Origin: WVXP01 sp964348095
GTDB lineage: Bacteria; Desulfobacterota; BSN033; WVXP01
Length of the DNA: 18,603 bases
Direction: 5' to 3'
Assembly (NCBI GenBank): GCA_964348095.1
Contig: CAYGBK010000028.1
Location: 1-18,603 of the forward strand
The position numbers were made by a program, and so were the translations under genes. The notes under the pieces were generated by a model. The model had not been told where the DNA came from. It was given only the letters and a program-made list of their open reading frames with translations, and searched no databases. How positions within the stretch are numbered: the first letter of the stretch is position 1; every line of letters starts with the position of its first letter. Below are positions 7,795 through 15,095 of the stretch, in pieces.

Positions 7795-7805
7795 AGGAGG
7801 TGATA
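7795..7805 (+). promoter_or_regulatory. Strong ribosome-binding site of the first FAD oxidoreductase
   Basis: AGGAGGTGATA is almost fully complementary to the 3' end of 16S rRNA and lies about ten bases ahead of the ATG at 7811, the strongest Shine-Dalgarno in the window. It fixes the start and predicts high translation. Confidence 0.7.
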
Positions 7806-7810
7806 GGGCG

Positions 7811-8980
7811 ATGCAAAACCAGGTGGATGTCATTATTATCGGAGGGGGAGTTACCGGTTCGGGAATCGCTTTCACACTGATGTCCGACGGTTTCAAAGGG
7901 CGTATCGTCGTTGTGGAGAGGGATCCGACCTATGAGCATGCGTCTTCATCGCTCGCCACCGGAGGTATCCGGCAGCAGTTTGGCACCGTGGTCAATATTG
8001 AGCTAACTCGGTACAGTGTGGGTTTCTATGAGAGATTTGATGAGACAATGGCGGTCGGTGGGGAAAGGGCAAATGCCGAATTCCAGCAGGTGGGCTACCT
8101 GTTTCTCGGTGCCAAGACAAACTGGCCAGTCCTTAAAAAAAGGGTATCCCTCCAGAGAGATCAAAGAATTGACGTGAAAATCCTCGGTCCAGGTGAGATC
8201 AAGGGAATCATCCCGGATCTGAACACAGAGGATCTTTTAGGGGCCACCTTCTGCCAGAAGGATGGGGTCTTCGATCCTAATGGGGTCTTGCAGGGATTTG
8301 CACGAAAGGCCCGAAGCCTAGGGGTCGAATTTCTTCATGACGAGGTGGTCAGGGTCATGACGGATCGTCAGGGTGTCTCTGGCGTGACAACCAAAAAGGG
8401 GACCCGCCTCTCGAGTCGGATCGTTGTCAATGCTGCCGGCCCATGGGCCGGGCAAGTCGCCAAGGCAGCAGGTGTGGATCTTCCGGTGAAACCCGTGCGG
8501 CGCCAGATATTCGTGTGCCTCCCGTCTTCTGACGCTCAAGCCCAGTTCCCCATGGTGGTTGACCCAGGGGGCACGCATTGGCGATCGGAAACGGGCGGAA
8601 GGATTCTGATAGGTAAGGCTAAAAAGGACGAGCCGGAGGGATACAATTTCAAATGGGAGAGGACGTATTTTATTGAGAATGTCTGGCCAGATCTTGTCCA
8701 TCGGTATCCGCCATTTGACAGATTACGGTTGGAAAGAGGCTGGGCAGGACTGTATGCCATCACACCGGACGAAAACGCGATCTATGGGGAACATCCGGAA
8801 ATCAGAGGATTCTATCTGGCTAACGGGTTCAGCGGACATGGCCTTATGGTGGCTCCGGCCACCGGGAAGGTCATGTCGGAGCTAATACGGCTTGGGAGGT
8901 ATGAGACCATTGATGCGAGTTGCCTGAGCCTTGACAGGTTTCAGAGAGGTAAGCTTATTATCGAGGAGGCAGTGATTTAA
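7811..8980 (+). CDS. DAO-family FAD-dependent oxidoreductase (first copy)
   Basis: The 389-residue protein belongs to the D-amino-acid oxidase / sarcosine and dimethylglycine dehydrogenase fold. The N-terminal Rossmann motif GGGVTGSG (residues 11-18) ends strand two at E36, which would bind the FAD ribose. SSSLATGGIRQQFG follows, then VVNAAGPWAG, PVRRQIFV, the substrate-domain stretch WRSETGGRILIGK and GFYLANGFSGHGLMVAPATGK near the C-terminus, all typical of the family. Such enzymes oxidise secondary or tertiary amines to imines or demethylate N-methyl groups; in an anaerobe electrons would pass to a carrier such as ETF rather than oxygen (inference). No signal peptide is seen. It converges with livM four bases away. 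Confidence 0.92.
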   Translation: MQNQVDVIIIGGGVTGSGIAFTLMSDGFKGRIVVVERDPTYEHASSSLATGGIRQQFGTVVNIELTRYSVGFYERFDETMAVGGERANAEFQQVGYLFLGAKTNWPVLKKRVSLQRDQRIDVKILGPGEIKGIIPDLNTEDLLGATFCQKDGVFDPNGVLQGFARKARSLGVEFLHDEVVRVMTDRQGVSGVTTKKGTRLSSRIVVNAAGPWAGQVAKAAGVDLPVKPVRRQIFVCLPSSDAQAQFPMVVDPGGTHWRSETGGRILIGKAKKDEPEGYNFKWERTYFIENVWPDLVHRYPPFDRLRLERGWAGLYAITPDENAIYGEHPEIRGFYLANGFSGHGLMVAPATGKVMSELIRLGRYETIDASCLSLDRFQRGKLIIEEAVI

Positions 8981-8984
8981 GGGC

Positions 8985-9953
8985 CTACCAGACATACTTC
9001 TTGACTGTCGACAGACCCTTTGGAGCGAAGATCATGACAATGATCAAAAGGGCACCGAACATGACGAGGCGCCAAGCCCCGATCCATCTGAAGTATTCCT
9101 GGAATCCGATGAGCAGAAAGGCGGAAAGAATTGAGCCCCAAAGGGTTCCCCTGCCGCCTACATAGGCAACAGTCAGAACCTCGACGGTTCTCGGAACCCC
9201 GAATTCCGTGGCATCTGGTGTGAGAATACCGATGTAGTGGGCATAGAAGGCCCCGATCACACCCGTGAAAAAACAGGCGGTAGTGAAATTGATAAGCTTG
9301 TATTTTGTCGCACTGAGGCCTAAGGTCTCTGTGGCCAATTGATCCTCTCGGATGGCCTTGAAAGAGAGCCCGATTTTGGAACGCACCATGAGGAAGGCCA
9401 CAGTAAAGATAATAATGACCAGAGCCAATAGCAGATAGTAATAGGGGAGAAGTTCTGCTCTGGAGAAGTCAAGACCAATGACATCAGGCAAGGGCTTCAC
9501 GGCTAGACCGAGCATCCCACGAGTGTAGCCCGGGGTGTTTGAGATGGTCAGCCGGAGCACTTCCGCGATAAACCACGTGGCCAATCCCACAAAGATTCCC
9601 CTCAGCCTGAGGGTAATCAGGCCGGTGAAAAACCCCAAAACCCCTGAAGCAATCCCGCCGATGATAAGACCATGCCAGGGATTGATCTCGTAGTGGAGTA
9701 CAGCGAGACCGGACGCATACGCGCCAGCGCAGATGAATCCTGCGAAACCGAAATTGTAAAGGCCAGCATAGCCGATTTGAAGATCGTACATGACCCCCCA
9801 GATGCCGAACATGAGGGCCGAGATAAAAATGGTTGTGATGAACCGGTTTTCCCTCCATACCAGCGGTGCTAGGACGAGAAAGGCCATAATGAGCACCACC
9901 TTCAAGTAGCGTGCGACGTTCATTCCTCTCTCGGGACTTCCAAGGAGATTCAT
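8985..9953 (-). CDS. livM: LIV-type ABC importer, inner-membrane permease LivM
   Basis: The 322-residue hydrophobic product is the second transmembrane subunit of a hydrophobic-amino-acid-type ABC importer. Typical LivM pieces are DLQIGYAGLYNFGFAGF, ITLRLRGIFVGLATWFIAEV, LSFKAIREDQLATETLG (the cytoplasmic coupling loop for the ATPases) and VAYVGGRGTLWGS near the C-terminus. The ATG at 9953 overlaps the livH stop in an ATGA, and AGGAG lies seven bases ahead within livH, so it is translationally coupled. It is the last gene of the five-gene operon. Confidence 0.94.
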   Translation of the reverse strand: MNLLGSPERGMNVARYLKVVLIMAFLVLAPLVWRENRFITTIFISALMFGIWGVMYDLQIGYAGLYNFGFAGFICAGAYASGLAVLHYEINPWHGLIIGGIASGVLGFFTGLITLRLRGIFVGLATWFIAEVLRLTISNTPGYTRGMLGLAVKPLPDVIGLDFSRAELLPYYYLLLALVIIIFTVAFLMVRSKIGLSFKAIREDQLATETLGLSATKYKLINFTTACFFTGVIGAFYAHYIGILTPDATEFGVPRTVEVLTVAYVGGRGTLWGSILSAFLLIGFQEYFRWIGAWRLVMFGALLIIVMIFAPKGLSTVKKYVW

Positions 9954-10837
9954 GGTCGCTCTCCTGCGCGGGCAAAAAGTCCTGCTGGTCTAAAGGCGAG
10001 AACTGCGATGACAATGGAGGCTACAATTACGTTCTGCCAGCCCCCTGCGAGATAGAACATGGCAAAAGCCTCGAGAAGCCCCACGAGGATTCCTGCCGCG
10101 ACAGCCCCCGTGACGTTTCCCAGGCCTCCCACGATAACGACCACAAAGCTCTTCAGGACTGGCCCCATCCCCGCATTCGGATTGGCAGGAAAAAGGGTGA
10201 TCAAAAGAGCCCCCGAGATTCCTGCCAGGGCCGCCCCGACACCGAAGGCAATGCTGTACATCTTACTCGTATCAATGCCGAGGGTCTGGGCTGCCTCAGA
10301 ATGCTGGGAAGTGGCCCGGATGGCCTTGCCCATACTGGTGTACTTAATGAAATACCAGAGCAGTCCCACGGTCAGGAAAGCCAGACTGAGAATCACCAGA
10401 TGGTCGTAGATAAGGACAACCCCTTTGATAGACATTTGGCCAGACACCAGGTTGGGGATTCCCCGCTGAATAGCCCCAAAGGTGATCAGGGCCAGATTCT
10501 GAAAGATCACCATGAGACCGATGGTTAGGACAAAAGAGTCCATGAGCCATTCTCGGCCGGCCTTCTTGCGGAGCGTAGAGATTAATCCCTTCTCCAGGAT
10601 AATGCCCACAATCAAAAGCCCTACCCCAGAGGCGAGAATGCCTAGCGGAAAGGGAAGGCCAAGCATGGCGGCCACAAAATACATGAGATAACAGCCCATC
10701 ATGAAGAGCTCCCCGTGAGCAAAGTTGACAATCTCCATGATGCCGAAGATCAGGGACAGGCCGACCCCCATGAGGGCGTACATCGATCCTCTCACGAGGC
10801 CGAGAACAAGGAGTTGAATGAAGATACTGAATTCCAT
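9950..10837 (-). CDS. livH: LIV-type ABC importer, inner-membrane permease LivH
   Basis: The 295-residue hydrophobic product begins with the LivH hallmark MYALMGVGLSLIFGIMEIVN followed by FAHGELFMMG. KAIRATSQHSEAAQTLGID is the conserved coupling helix that contacts the ATPases, and FVVVIVGGLGNVTGAVAAG is the usual C-terminal motif. It pairs with LivM to form the membrane channel. AAGGATGG lies just ahead of the ATG at 10837. About 30 bases separate it from livF upstream. Confidence 0.95.
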   Translation of the reverse strand: MEFSIFIQLLVLGLVRGSMYALMGVGLSLIFGIMEIVNFAHGELFMMGCYLMYFVAAMLGLPFPLGILASGVGLLIVGIILEKGLISTLRKKAGREWLMDSFVLTIGLMVIFQNLALITFGAIQRGIPNLVSGQMSIKGVVLIYDHLVILSLAFLTVGLLWYFIKYTSMGKAIRATSQHSEAAQTLGIDTSKMYSIAFGVGAALAGISGALLITLFPANPNAGMGPVLKSFVVVIVGGLGNVTGAVAAGILVGLLEAFAMFYLAGGWQNVIVASIVIAVLAFRPAGLFARAGERP

Positions 10838-10868
10838 TTTTCACCATCCTTATCGGTGAGCGCCTGTA

Positions 10869-11579
10869 TTATATCCATTCCTTGATGATATCCTCGATGG
10901 AATCGACAAACTTCTCTTTGGGACCGTGGTGGCTGTTCTGCCCCAGGCGAAGTACGTAAATGTAGTCTGCCACGTCCACAGCCTTATGGACTTTCTGATC
11001 CACAATCAAAATGGTGAATCCCTTTTCCTTCAGATTGACGATCTCCTCATAGACCGTGTCGACAAGCTTCGGCATCAACCCGACCGAAGGCTCATCGATC
11101 AGAATTGTCCGGGGCTTTGTCATGGTGAGACGAGCAATCTCAAGGGTTCGCTGTTCACCACCGGAAAGGGCGCCAGCCGCCATCCTTCGCTTCTCTTTGA
11201 GGGTGGGGTAATGTTCAAAAACCTCTGCGAGGGCCGTGTCCAGGGCCTTCCGATCCTGCTTCATGATCCATCCTCCAAGCTCCAGATTCTCCTCAACCGT
11301 CATAGCCGGAAAGACACTGTGCCCCTGAATAAGGTGGGCAATCCCTTCACCGAGCATCTGGTCCGGACTGAGCCCCTTGATCGATTTCCCATGGTGGAGA
11401 ACATCGCCTTCGGTGGGATGGAGGTATCCGTAAATGGTCTTAAGGAGGGTGGATTTTCCTGCCCCATTGGGACCAATGATGGCCGTAAGGGCGCCTTCGT
11501 GTGCAATGACGCTGACATCCCTCAAAATCGGAACCTCTTTGACGTAGCCTGAAGTAACGTTCATGATTTCAAGGGTCAT
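10869..11579 (-). CDS. livF: LIV-type ABC importer, ATP-binding subunit LivF
   Basis: The 236-residue ATPase carries Walker A GPNGAGKST (residues 36-44), signature LSGGEQRTLEIAR, Walker B TILIDEPSVGL and the VDQKVHKAVDVADYIYVL end, where Q stands in the H-loop region as is common in LivF. It powers import with LivG at the cytoplasmic face. The frame is open from 11624, but ATG 11579 (MTLEIMNVTSGY) matches the family and has AGGGG eight bases upstream; the longer reading would also overlap the end of livG. Confidence 0.95.
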   Translation of the reverse strand: MTLEIMNVTSGYVKEVPILRDVSVIAHEGALTAIIGPNGAGKSTLLKTIYGYLHPTEGDVLHHGKSIKGLSPDQMLGEGIAHLIQGHSVFPAMTVEENLELGGWIMKQDRKALDTALAEVFEHYPTLKEKRRMAAGALSGGEQRTLEIARLTMTKPRTILIDEPSVGLMPKLVDTVYEEIVNLKEKGFTILIVDQKVHKAVDVADYIYVLRLGQNSHHGPKEKFVDSIEDIIKEWI

Positions 11580-11604
11580 GATTGGATCCCCTTGTGTTCG
11601 TGCA

Positions 11605-12318
11605 TCAATGGCCCAGATAGGCATCGATCACTGGTGGGTCGTGACGAACCTTTTCAGATTCCCCCTCGGCAATGGTCTTCCCAGCCGAAAGGACGGTCAG
11701 ATGCTTACAGAGTTTCATGACCGAGGGGATGTCATGGCTGATCAAGAGGAAGGTCTTCCCCCGCGTTTGATTCAGCTCAAAGGTGATCTCGATCAGTCGC
11801 TCAATCAAGGCAGGATTAACCCCGGCAAAGGGTTCATCCAAGAGAACAACCTCTGGGTCTGCCATCATTGTCCGCATGAATTCCAAAAGCTTCTTCTGCC
11901 CTCCGGAGATCTCAATGGCAAGCTGATCCCTGAGATGGGTGAGATCAGCCATTTCCAGGAGCTCCACGGCCTTCTTTTCACCTTCCTTCCTCGATAATCC
12001 CCGGGGAATGACAGGGACTGTCATGTTCTCCATGAGCGTCATCTCATTGAACACCCGGGCCACTTGAAAGGTCCGGCCAATCCCCAAAGAAGCGATGTGG
12101 TTGGGTTTGAGCCCTGTGATGTCACGATCCTTAAACCTGATCTTACCCCTGTCAGGACCGTAGACCCCATTGATCACGTTGAACATGGTGGTCTTGCCTG
12201 CCCCGTTGGGCCCAATGACCCCGTGGATCTTCCCTTTTTCCACGCTCAGAGAGACCCCATCCAGGGCGGGAATGCCACCAAAATGTTTGTAGACCTGTTC
12301 AACTTCCAGAAATCCCAT
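11605..12318 (-). CDS. livG: LIV-type ABC importer, ATP-binding subunit LivG
   Basis: The 237-residue ATPase has Walker A GPNGAGKTT (residues 36-44), the LivG-type GRTFQVARVFNEMTLMENM Q-loop region, signature ISGGQKKLLEFMR, Walker B VVLLDEPFAGVNP and H-loop LLISHDI. The open frame extends to 12405, but that stretch covers the intercistronic hairpin, and ATG 12318 (MGFLEVEQVYKHFGG) fits the family and has AAGGTGG just ahead. livF follows after 25 bases. Confidence 0.95.
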   Translation of the reverse strand: MGFLEVEQVYKHFGGIPALDGVSLSVEKGKIHGVIGPNGAGKTTMFNVINGVYGPDRGKIRFKDRDITGLKPNHIASLGIGRTFQVARVFNEMTLMENMTVPVIPRGLSRKEGEKKAVELLEMADLTHLRDQLAIEISGGQKKLLEFMRTMMADPEVVLLDEPFAGVNPALIERLIEITFELNQTRGKTFLLISHDIPSVMKLCKHLTVLSAGKTIAEGESEKVRHDPPVIDAYLGH

Positions 12319-12329
12319 CGTCCACCTTG

Positions 12330-12367
12330 AAAAATCCGCAAGCCCCCCCCGCGAGGGACTTGCGGAT
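12330..12367 (-). terminator. Hairpin with U-tract between the binding-protein gene and livG
   Basis: Read on the minus strand, ATCCGCAAG (12367-12359) pairs perfectly with CTTGCGGAT (12342-12334), with a possible CCC/GGG extension inside the loop, and is followed at once by a five-T stretch (12334-12330). This is an intrinsic-terminator shape directly after the first gene of the operon. Since livG follows, partial readthrough (attenuation) or 3'-end stabilisation of the binding-protein message is expected. Confidence 0.6.
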
Positions 12368-12414
12368 GCAGGAAGCTGGCTGTCTCCTCTTTCAGGGACA
12401 TACAAGGGACAGGT

Positions 12415-13755
12415 TTAGATCCACGGTGGTGACTTGAACTCAGCCTCGGCGAGATCCAGCGGCCAGAGGATCTTGGGCTTTCCACCGAACATCTGGACCA
12501 AAGGAAAGAAGAACCCCTTCATGAAATCGCCCGTGCGAACGTCATTTCTTGAGAGCTGATGCAATGTTCCCTCATCGGCGAAGTCTGTCCAGAAGTCGTT
12601 GTAAGTGGCGAAGTCATAGAGTTGCCAGACCCCCTTGTATTTTACTTTTTCACGCACGTGCTCGGTCAGCTTCTCAAAGTCGAGCGTCCCCACGTCATTG
12701 AGGACCTTGATGGCCAGTCGGGTATGGTCGTAGGGTTGACCAGAGGGCGCGATTCCTGCCTCAATGCCATACTTGTCCTTGAACCGTTTCATCCACTCTT
12801 TTTGTTCAGGAGAGACGGGGTAGGGCGAATCCATGCAAATTGTGTAGTCGGAGGCCTCACCGGTATTTTCGTACCATTCCCCTGTCCAGGTCAGCCCATG
12901 TCCCAGAAGCAGCGCCTTAAGTCCCATGGCACGGACTTGTTTGACGAAATTGTACATGGGCACGCCGCCGGTCTGGGTTGTGGCCACAACTGAGACACCG
13001 GCAGCCTTGTATTTGGTGATAATGGGGGTGAATTCGGTCTGGTCTATGGCGTTTACGTCGTAACGCTTTTTTACATCAAAGCCAGCGGTTCTCAGGCTGA
13101 CCACCAAAGCCTCTCCCCATCCCCGTCCATAATCCGTGTCCTCGACAATAACTGCGGCCTTTCTGTTATACGGTTTCCACAGGCCTTTGTCCATGAAAAA
13201 CCTAAGTGGAGGGCCATAGAGTCCTGCAAAAACCGGAGGCGATGCCCACCCTTTAAACCACCCCTGGTATTTCTCGGGGTTGTCGTTGATCTTGAAGTTG
13301 ATATACTGGGACTCCCCCTGATGGCCGATGTGAACGATCTTGAGGGGAGATTCTGCATCCATGCAGGCCATGGCCACAGAAGAGTGCCAGCCGGTGACCA
13401 TCATTTTGGCCCCCCGATTGACAGCGTCTGTTACGGCCTTGACCGATTTTTCAGGGCTCGACTGGCTGTCCACCCAGACAGGCTCTATGTCCAGGGTTTT
13501 CCCGTCGACTCTTACTGGAATTTCCCCGGCTGCCCGGGCATCTTCCAAGGCCATGTTGATACCCCTTTTGAAGGCATCCCCTGTCCGGCTGGCAGGCCCT
13601 GTGAAAGGACCCATGAAACCTACTTTCAGTGTATCGGCGGCGTGGGCCTCTTTCACGAGTCCCATCGACAAAACGCTGCCCGCAGCGGCAGCGACACCGA
13701 CGGATTTCACAAAGTCGCGACGTGTCAATCCTTTTTCTTTTTCCTTTTTAGGCAT
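12415..13755 (-). CDS. LIV-type ABC importer, substrate-binding protein with Tat-like signal
   Basis: The 446-residue product is a periplasmic-binding protein of the LivJ/LivK (Peripla_BP_6) type that delivers substrate to the permease. The N-terminus is lysine-rich with a twin-arginine motif TRRDFVK (residues 11-17), a hydrophobic stretch, and a likely cleavage after AHA (residues 37-39). The mature part starts DTLKVGFMGPFTGPASRTGD and contains VIVEDTDYGRGWGEA, as in amino-acid/amide binders. It is longer than E. coli LivJ/LivK (about 370 residues). The ATG at 13755 has a strong AAAGGAGGGG site; an in-frame ATG at 13776 is less likely. The ligand is unknown; next to MttB and amine-oxidoreductase genes, a betaine or N-methyl amino acid is plausible. 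Confidence 0.93.
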   Translation of the reverse strand: MPKKEKEKGLTRRDFVKSVGVAAAAGSVLSMGLVKEAHAADTLKVGFMGPFTGPASRTGDAFKRGINMALEDARAAGEIPVRVDGKTLDIEPVWVDSQSSPEKSVKAVTDAVNRGAKMMVTGWHSSVAMACMDAESPLKIVHIGHQGESQYINFKINDNPEKYQGWFKGWASPPVFAGLYGPPLRFFMDKGLWKPYNRKAAVIVEDTDYGRGWGEALVVSLRTAGFDVKKRYDVNAIDQTEFTPIITKYKAAGVSVVATTQTGGVPMYNFVKQVRAMGLKALLLGHGLTWTGEWYENTGEASDYTICMDSPYPVSPEQKEWMKRFKDKYGIEAGIAPSGQPYDHTRLAIKVLNDVGTLDFEKLTEHVREKVKYKGVWQLYDFATYNDFWTDFADEGTLHQLSRNDVRTGDFMKGFFFPLVQMFGGKPKILWPLDLAEAEFKSPPWI

Positions 13756-14086
13756 AATAGCCCCTCCTTTCCCCATTCTTGCTGAGTGAAAGATGGTGAA
13801 TCACGTTTTTTGCCGTTCTCACCTCCTTTGCTGCAACTTTCAAAGAAATGAATAGATCGTCGAACGCTGCCAGCAAATACCCCTGTCATCTTGGCATGTT
13901 AGCTTTCGGTTGTCAAGAAAAAAAACGGGTCAATGAGGATGAGCACCTCCACAAGTACCGCTCACGGACAAGGGTCTTCTCCGCAACCTCACGAACTCCC
14001 AGTCTTTTTCGTACCTGACAGGCAATCTGGCTTGCTTGACATTCAAGGGCTGTGGTAAATTCTTAGGGTTTTGATGGAGATTTTGC
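13756..14086. other. Divergent regulatory region between the importer operon and the QueG-like gene
   Basis: No convincing gene is present; a 66-codon minus-strand frame across the right half looks fortuitous. The region holds a predicted leftward promoter (13888-13916), an isolated strong Shine-Dalgarno-like AAAGGAGGT (13829-13821, minus strand), and on the plus strand a perfect TTGACA (14036-14041) with only poor -10 candidates downstream. The divergent layout would let one regulator control import and methyl-transfer genes together. Confidence 0.45.
13888..13916 (-). promoter_or_regulatory. Predicted promoter of the ABC importer operon
   Basis: On the minus strand a perfect TTGACA (13916-13911), a 17-base spacer and CAAGAT (13893-13888) preceded by TGC (extended -10) form the pair. 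The -10 itself is weak (3/6). Transcription would give a leader of about 125 bases before the binding-protein ATG. Confidence 0.4.
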
Positions 14087-14869
14087 ATGGATAACGCTTT
14101 AATTGCGCGGATGATCACGGATTTCATCACCGCCTATCCGAGTCGACGACAGGTGGAAACAAGCTGGCGTGATCCGATTGTGAAATTTGCCTCTGCCCAA
14201 GATCCTCTGTTTGGCCGGTTCAAGGAGATTGTCCGGCCCACCCATTCTACACCCCAAGAGCTCCTTCCCCATGCCGAAAGTGTGGTCGCCTACTTTGTTC
14301 CTTTTTCAAAAACCCTGCACCAGGAGAACTTTCAAGCAAAGGTCCATTGCTCTCGAAGCTGGGCAGTGGCCTACGGGGAAACAAACCAGCTCATTGCCGA
14401 CATTAATGACCACCTCAAAGTCCAACTCGAGTTAAACGGGTATCGAGCGGCTCTGATTCCCCCGACCCGTAACTTTGATGAGGAAACTCTGATGAGCGAT
14501 TGGTCCCATCGACATGTGGCGTACGCGGCCGGAATTGGACGTTTCGGTTTTCATAATCTGATAATCACAGAGAAGGGCTGCACCGGCCGCCTCGGGAGCA
14601 TGGTAACCGACCTGGCGTTAGAGCCCTCACGCCGGCCGGAGGAAGAGTTCTGCCTTCAAAAAGTGGGCACCGAATGTCTCAAATGCGCTGAGCGATGTCA
14701 ATACGAGGCCCTCTTTGCGGATCGTTATGACCGCCATGCCTGCTATCGGCAGTGTCTGGTCAATGACGAGTATCACCGGGATCTCGATCTCACCGAAGTT
14801 TGTGGGAAGTGCTCTGCCATGGTTCCCTGTAGCGTGACCAATCCGGTTAGAAACGCTTCTTCTCTCTGA
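14087..14869 (+). CDS. Short QueG-like iron-sulfur protein
   Basis: The 260-residue protein resembles the cobalamin-dependent epoxyqueuosine reductase (QueG) superfamily: SHRHVAYAAGIGRFGFHN (about residues 140-157) and GRLGSMVTDLAL (167-178) match its core, and the C-terminal part has cysteines at 197, 200, 204, 219, 223, 239, 242 and 248, enough for two 4Fe-4S clusters. It is shorter than usual QueG (about 350-380 residues) and its cluster spacing (CxxCxxxC, then CxxCx5C) is not the plain ferredoxin pattern. The N-terminus is divergent. GGAG lies seven bases ahead of the ATG. It is the first gene of a plus-strand run with two MttB homologues and an FAD oxidoreductase. It could be a true tRNA enzyme, but the context suggests a corrinoid- or redox-related role (inference). 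Confidence 0.75.
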   Translation: MDNALIARMITDFITAYPSRRQVETSWRDPIVKFASAQDPLFGRFKEIVRPTHSTPQELLPHAESVVAYFVPFSKTLHQENFQAKVHCSRSWAVAYGETNQLIADINDHLKVQLELNGYRAALIPPTRNFDEETLMSDWSHRHVAYAAGIGRFGFHNLIITEKGCTGRLGSMVTDLALEPSRRPEEEFCLQKVGTECLKCAERCQYEALFADRYDRHACYRQCLVNDEYHRDLDLTEVCGKCSAMVPCSVTNPVRNASSL

Positions 14870-15019
14870 AGAATCCGGTGAGGCTATTCTTTGAAACCAG
14901 ACCCCCACTCTTTTCCGACAGTCATTTCACCTTGAGCGCATTGCTAGACATCTTCTGAGACGTACCCACGGCAACGGCTGAGGGATATTCCCTTCTCTTG
15001 CACCTGCCGATCTTTTGAG

Positions 15020-15048
15020 TTGATTTCCCTATCGATGACGGTTAGTAT
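15020..15048 (+). promoter_or_regulatory. Predicted promoter of the first MttB-family gene
   Basis: TTGATT (15020-15025), a 17-base spacer and TAGTAT (15043-15048) match -35 and -10 at 4/6 each. The start point near 15055 leaves about 40 bases before ATG 15096 and would make the upstream TTG at 15048 unusable as a start. Confidence 0.4.
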
Positions 15049-15095
15049 TGCAACTGTTTGTGGGGCTTACAACGCACGGTGGCAGGGGGGAAGGG

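Noticed and set aside
7784..7800. TGGCAC-like sequence ahead of the first FAD oxidoreductase as a sigma-54 promoter
   Set aside because: The required TTGC -12 element is missing at the proper distance.
9911..11552. Long open frames on the plus strand opposite livM, livH and livF (205, 116 and 208 codons)
   Set aside because: They lie fully antisense to clear ABC importer genes, show no domain or ribosome-binding site, and arise from the codon pattern of the real genes.
14036..14064. TTGACA as the -35 of a promoter for the QueG-like gene
   Set aside because: The -35 is perfect, but no acceptable -10 occurs at 16-18 bases spacing (TAAATT is only 14 away), so it was not listed as a promoter.
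13930..14130. 66-codon minus-strand frame overlapping the start of the QueG-like gene
   Set aside because: It overlaps a supported gene and its ribosome-binding site, is rich in basic residues without family features, and lacks a convincing start signal.
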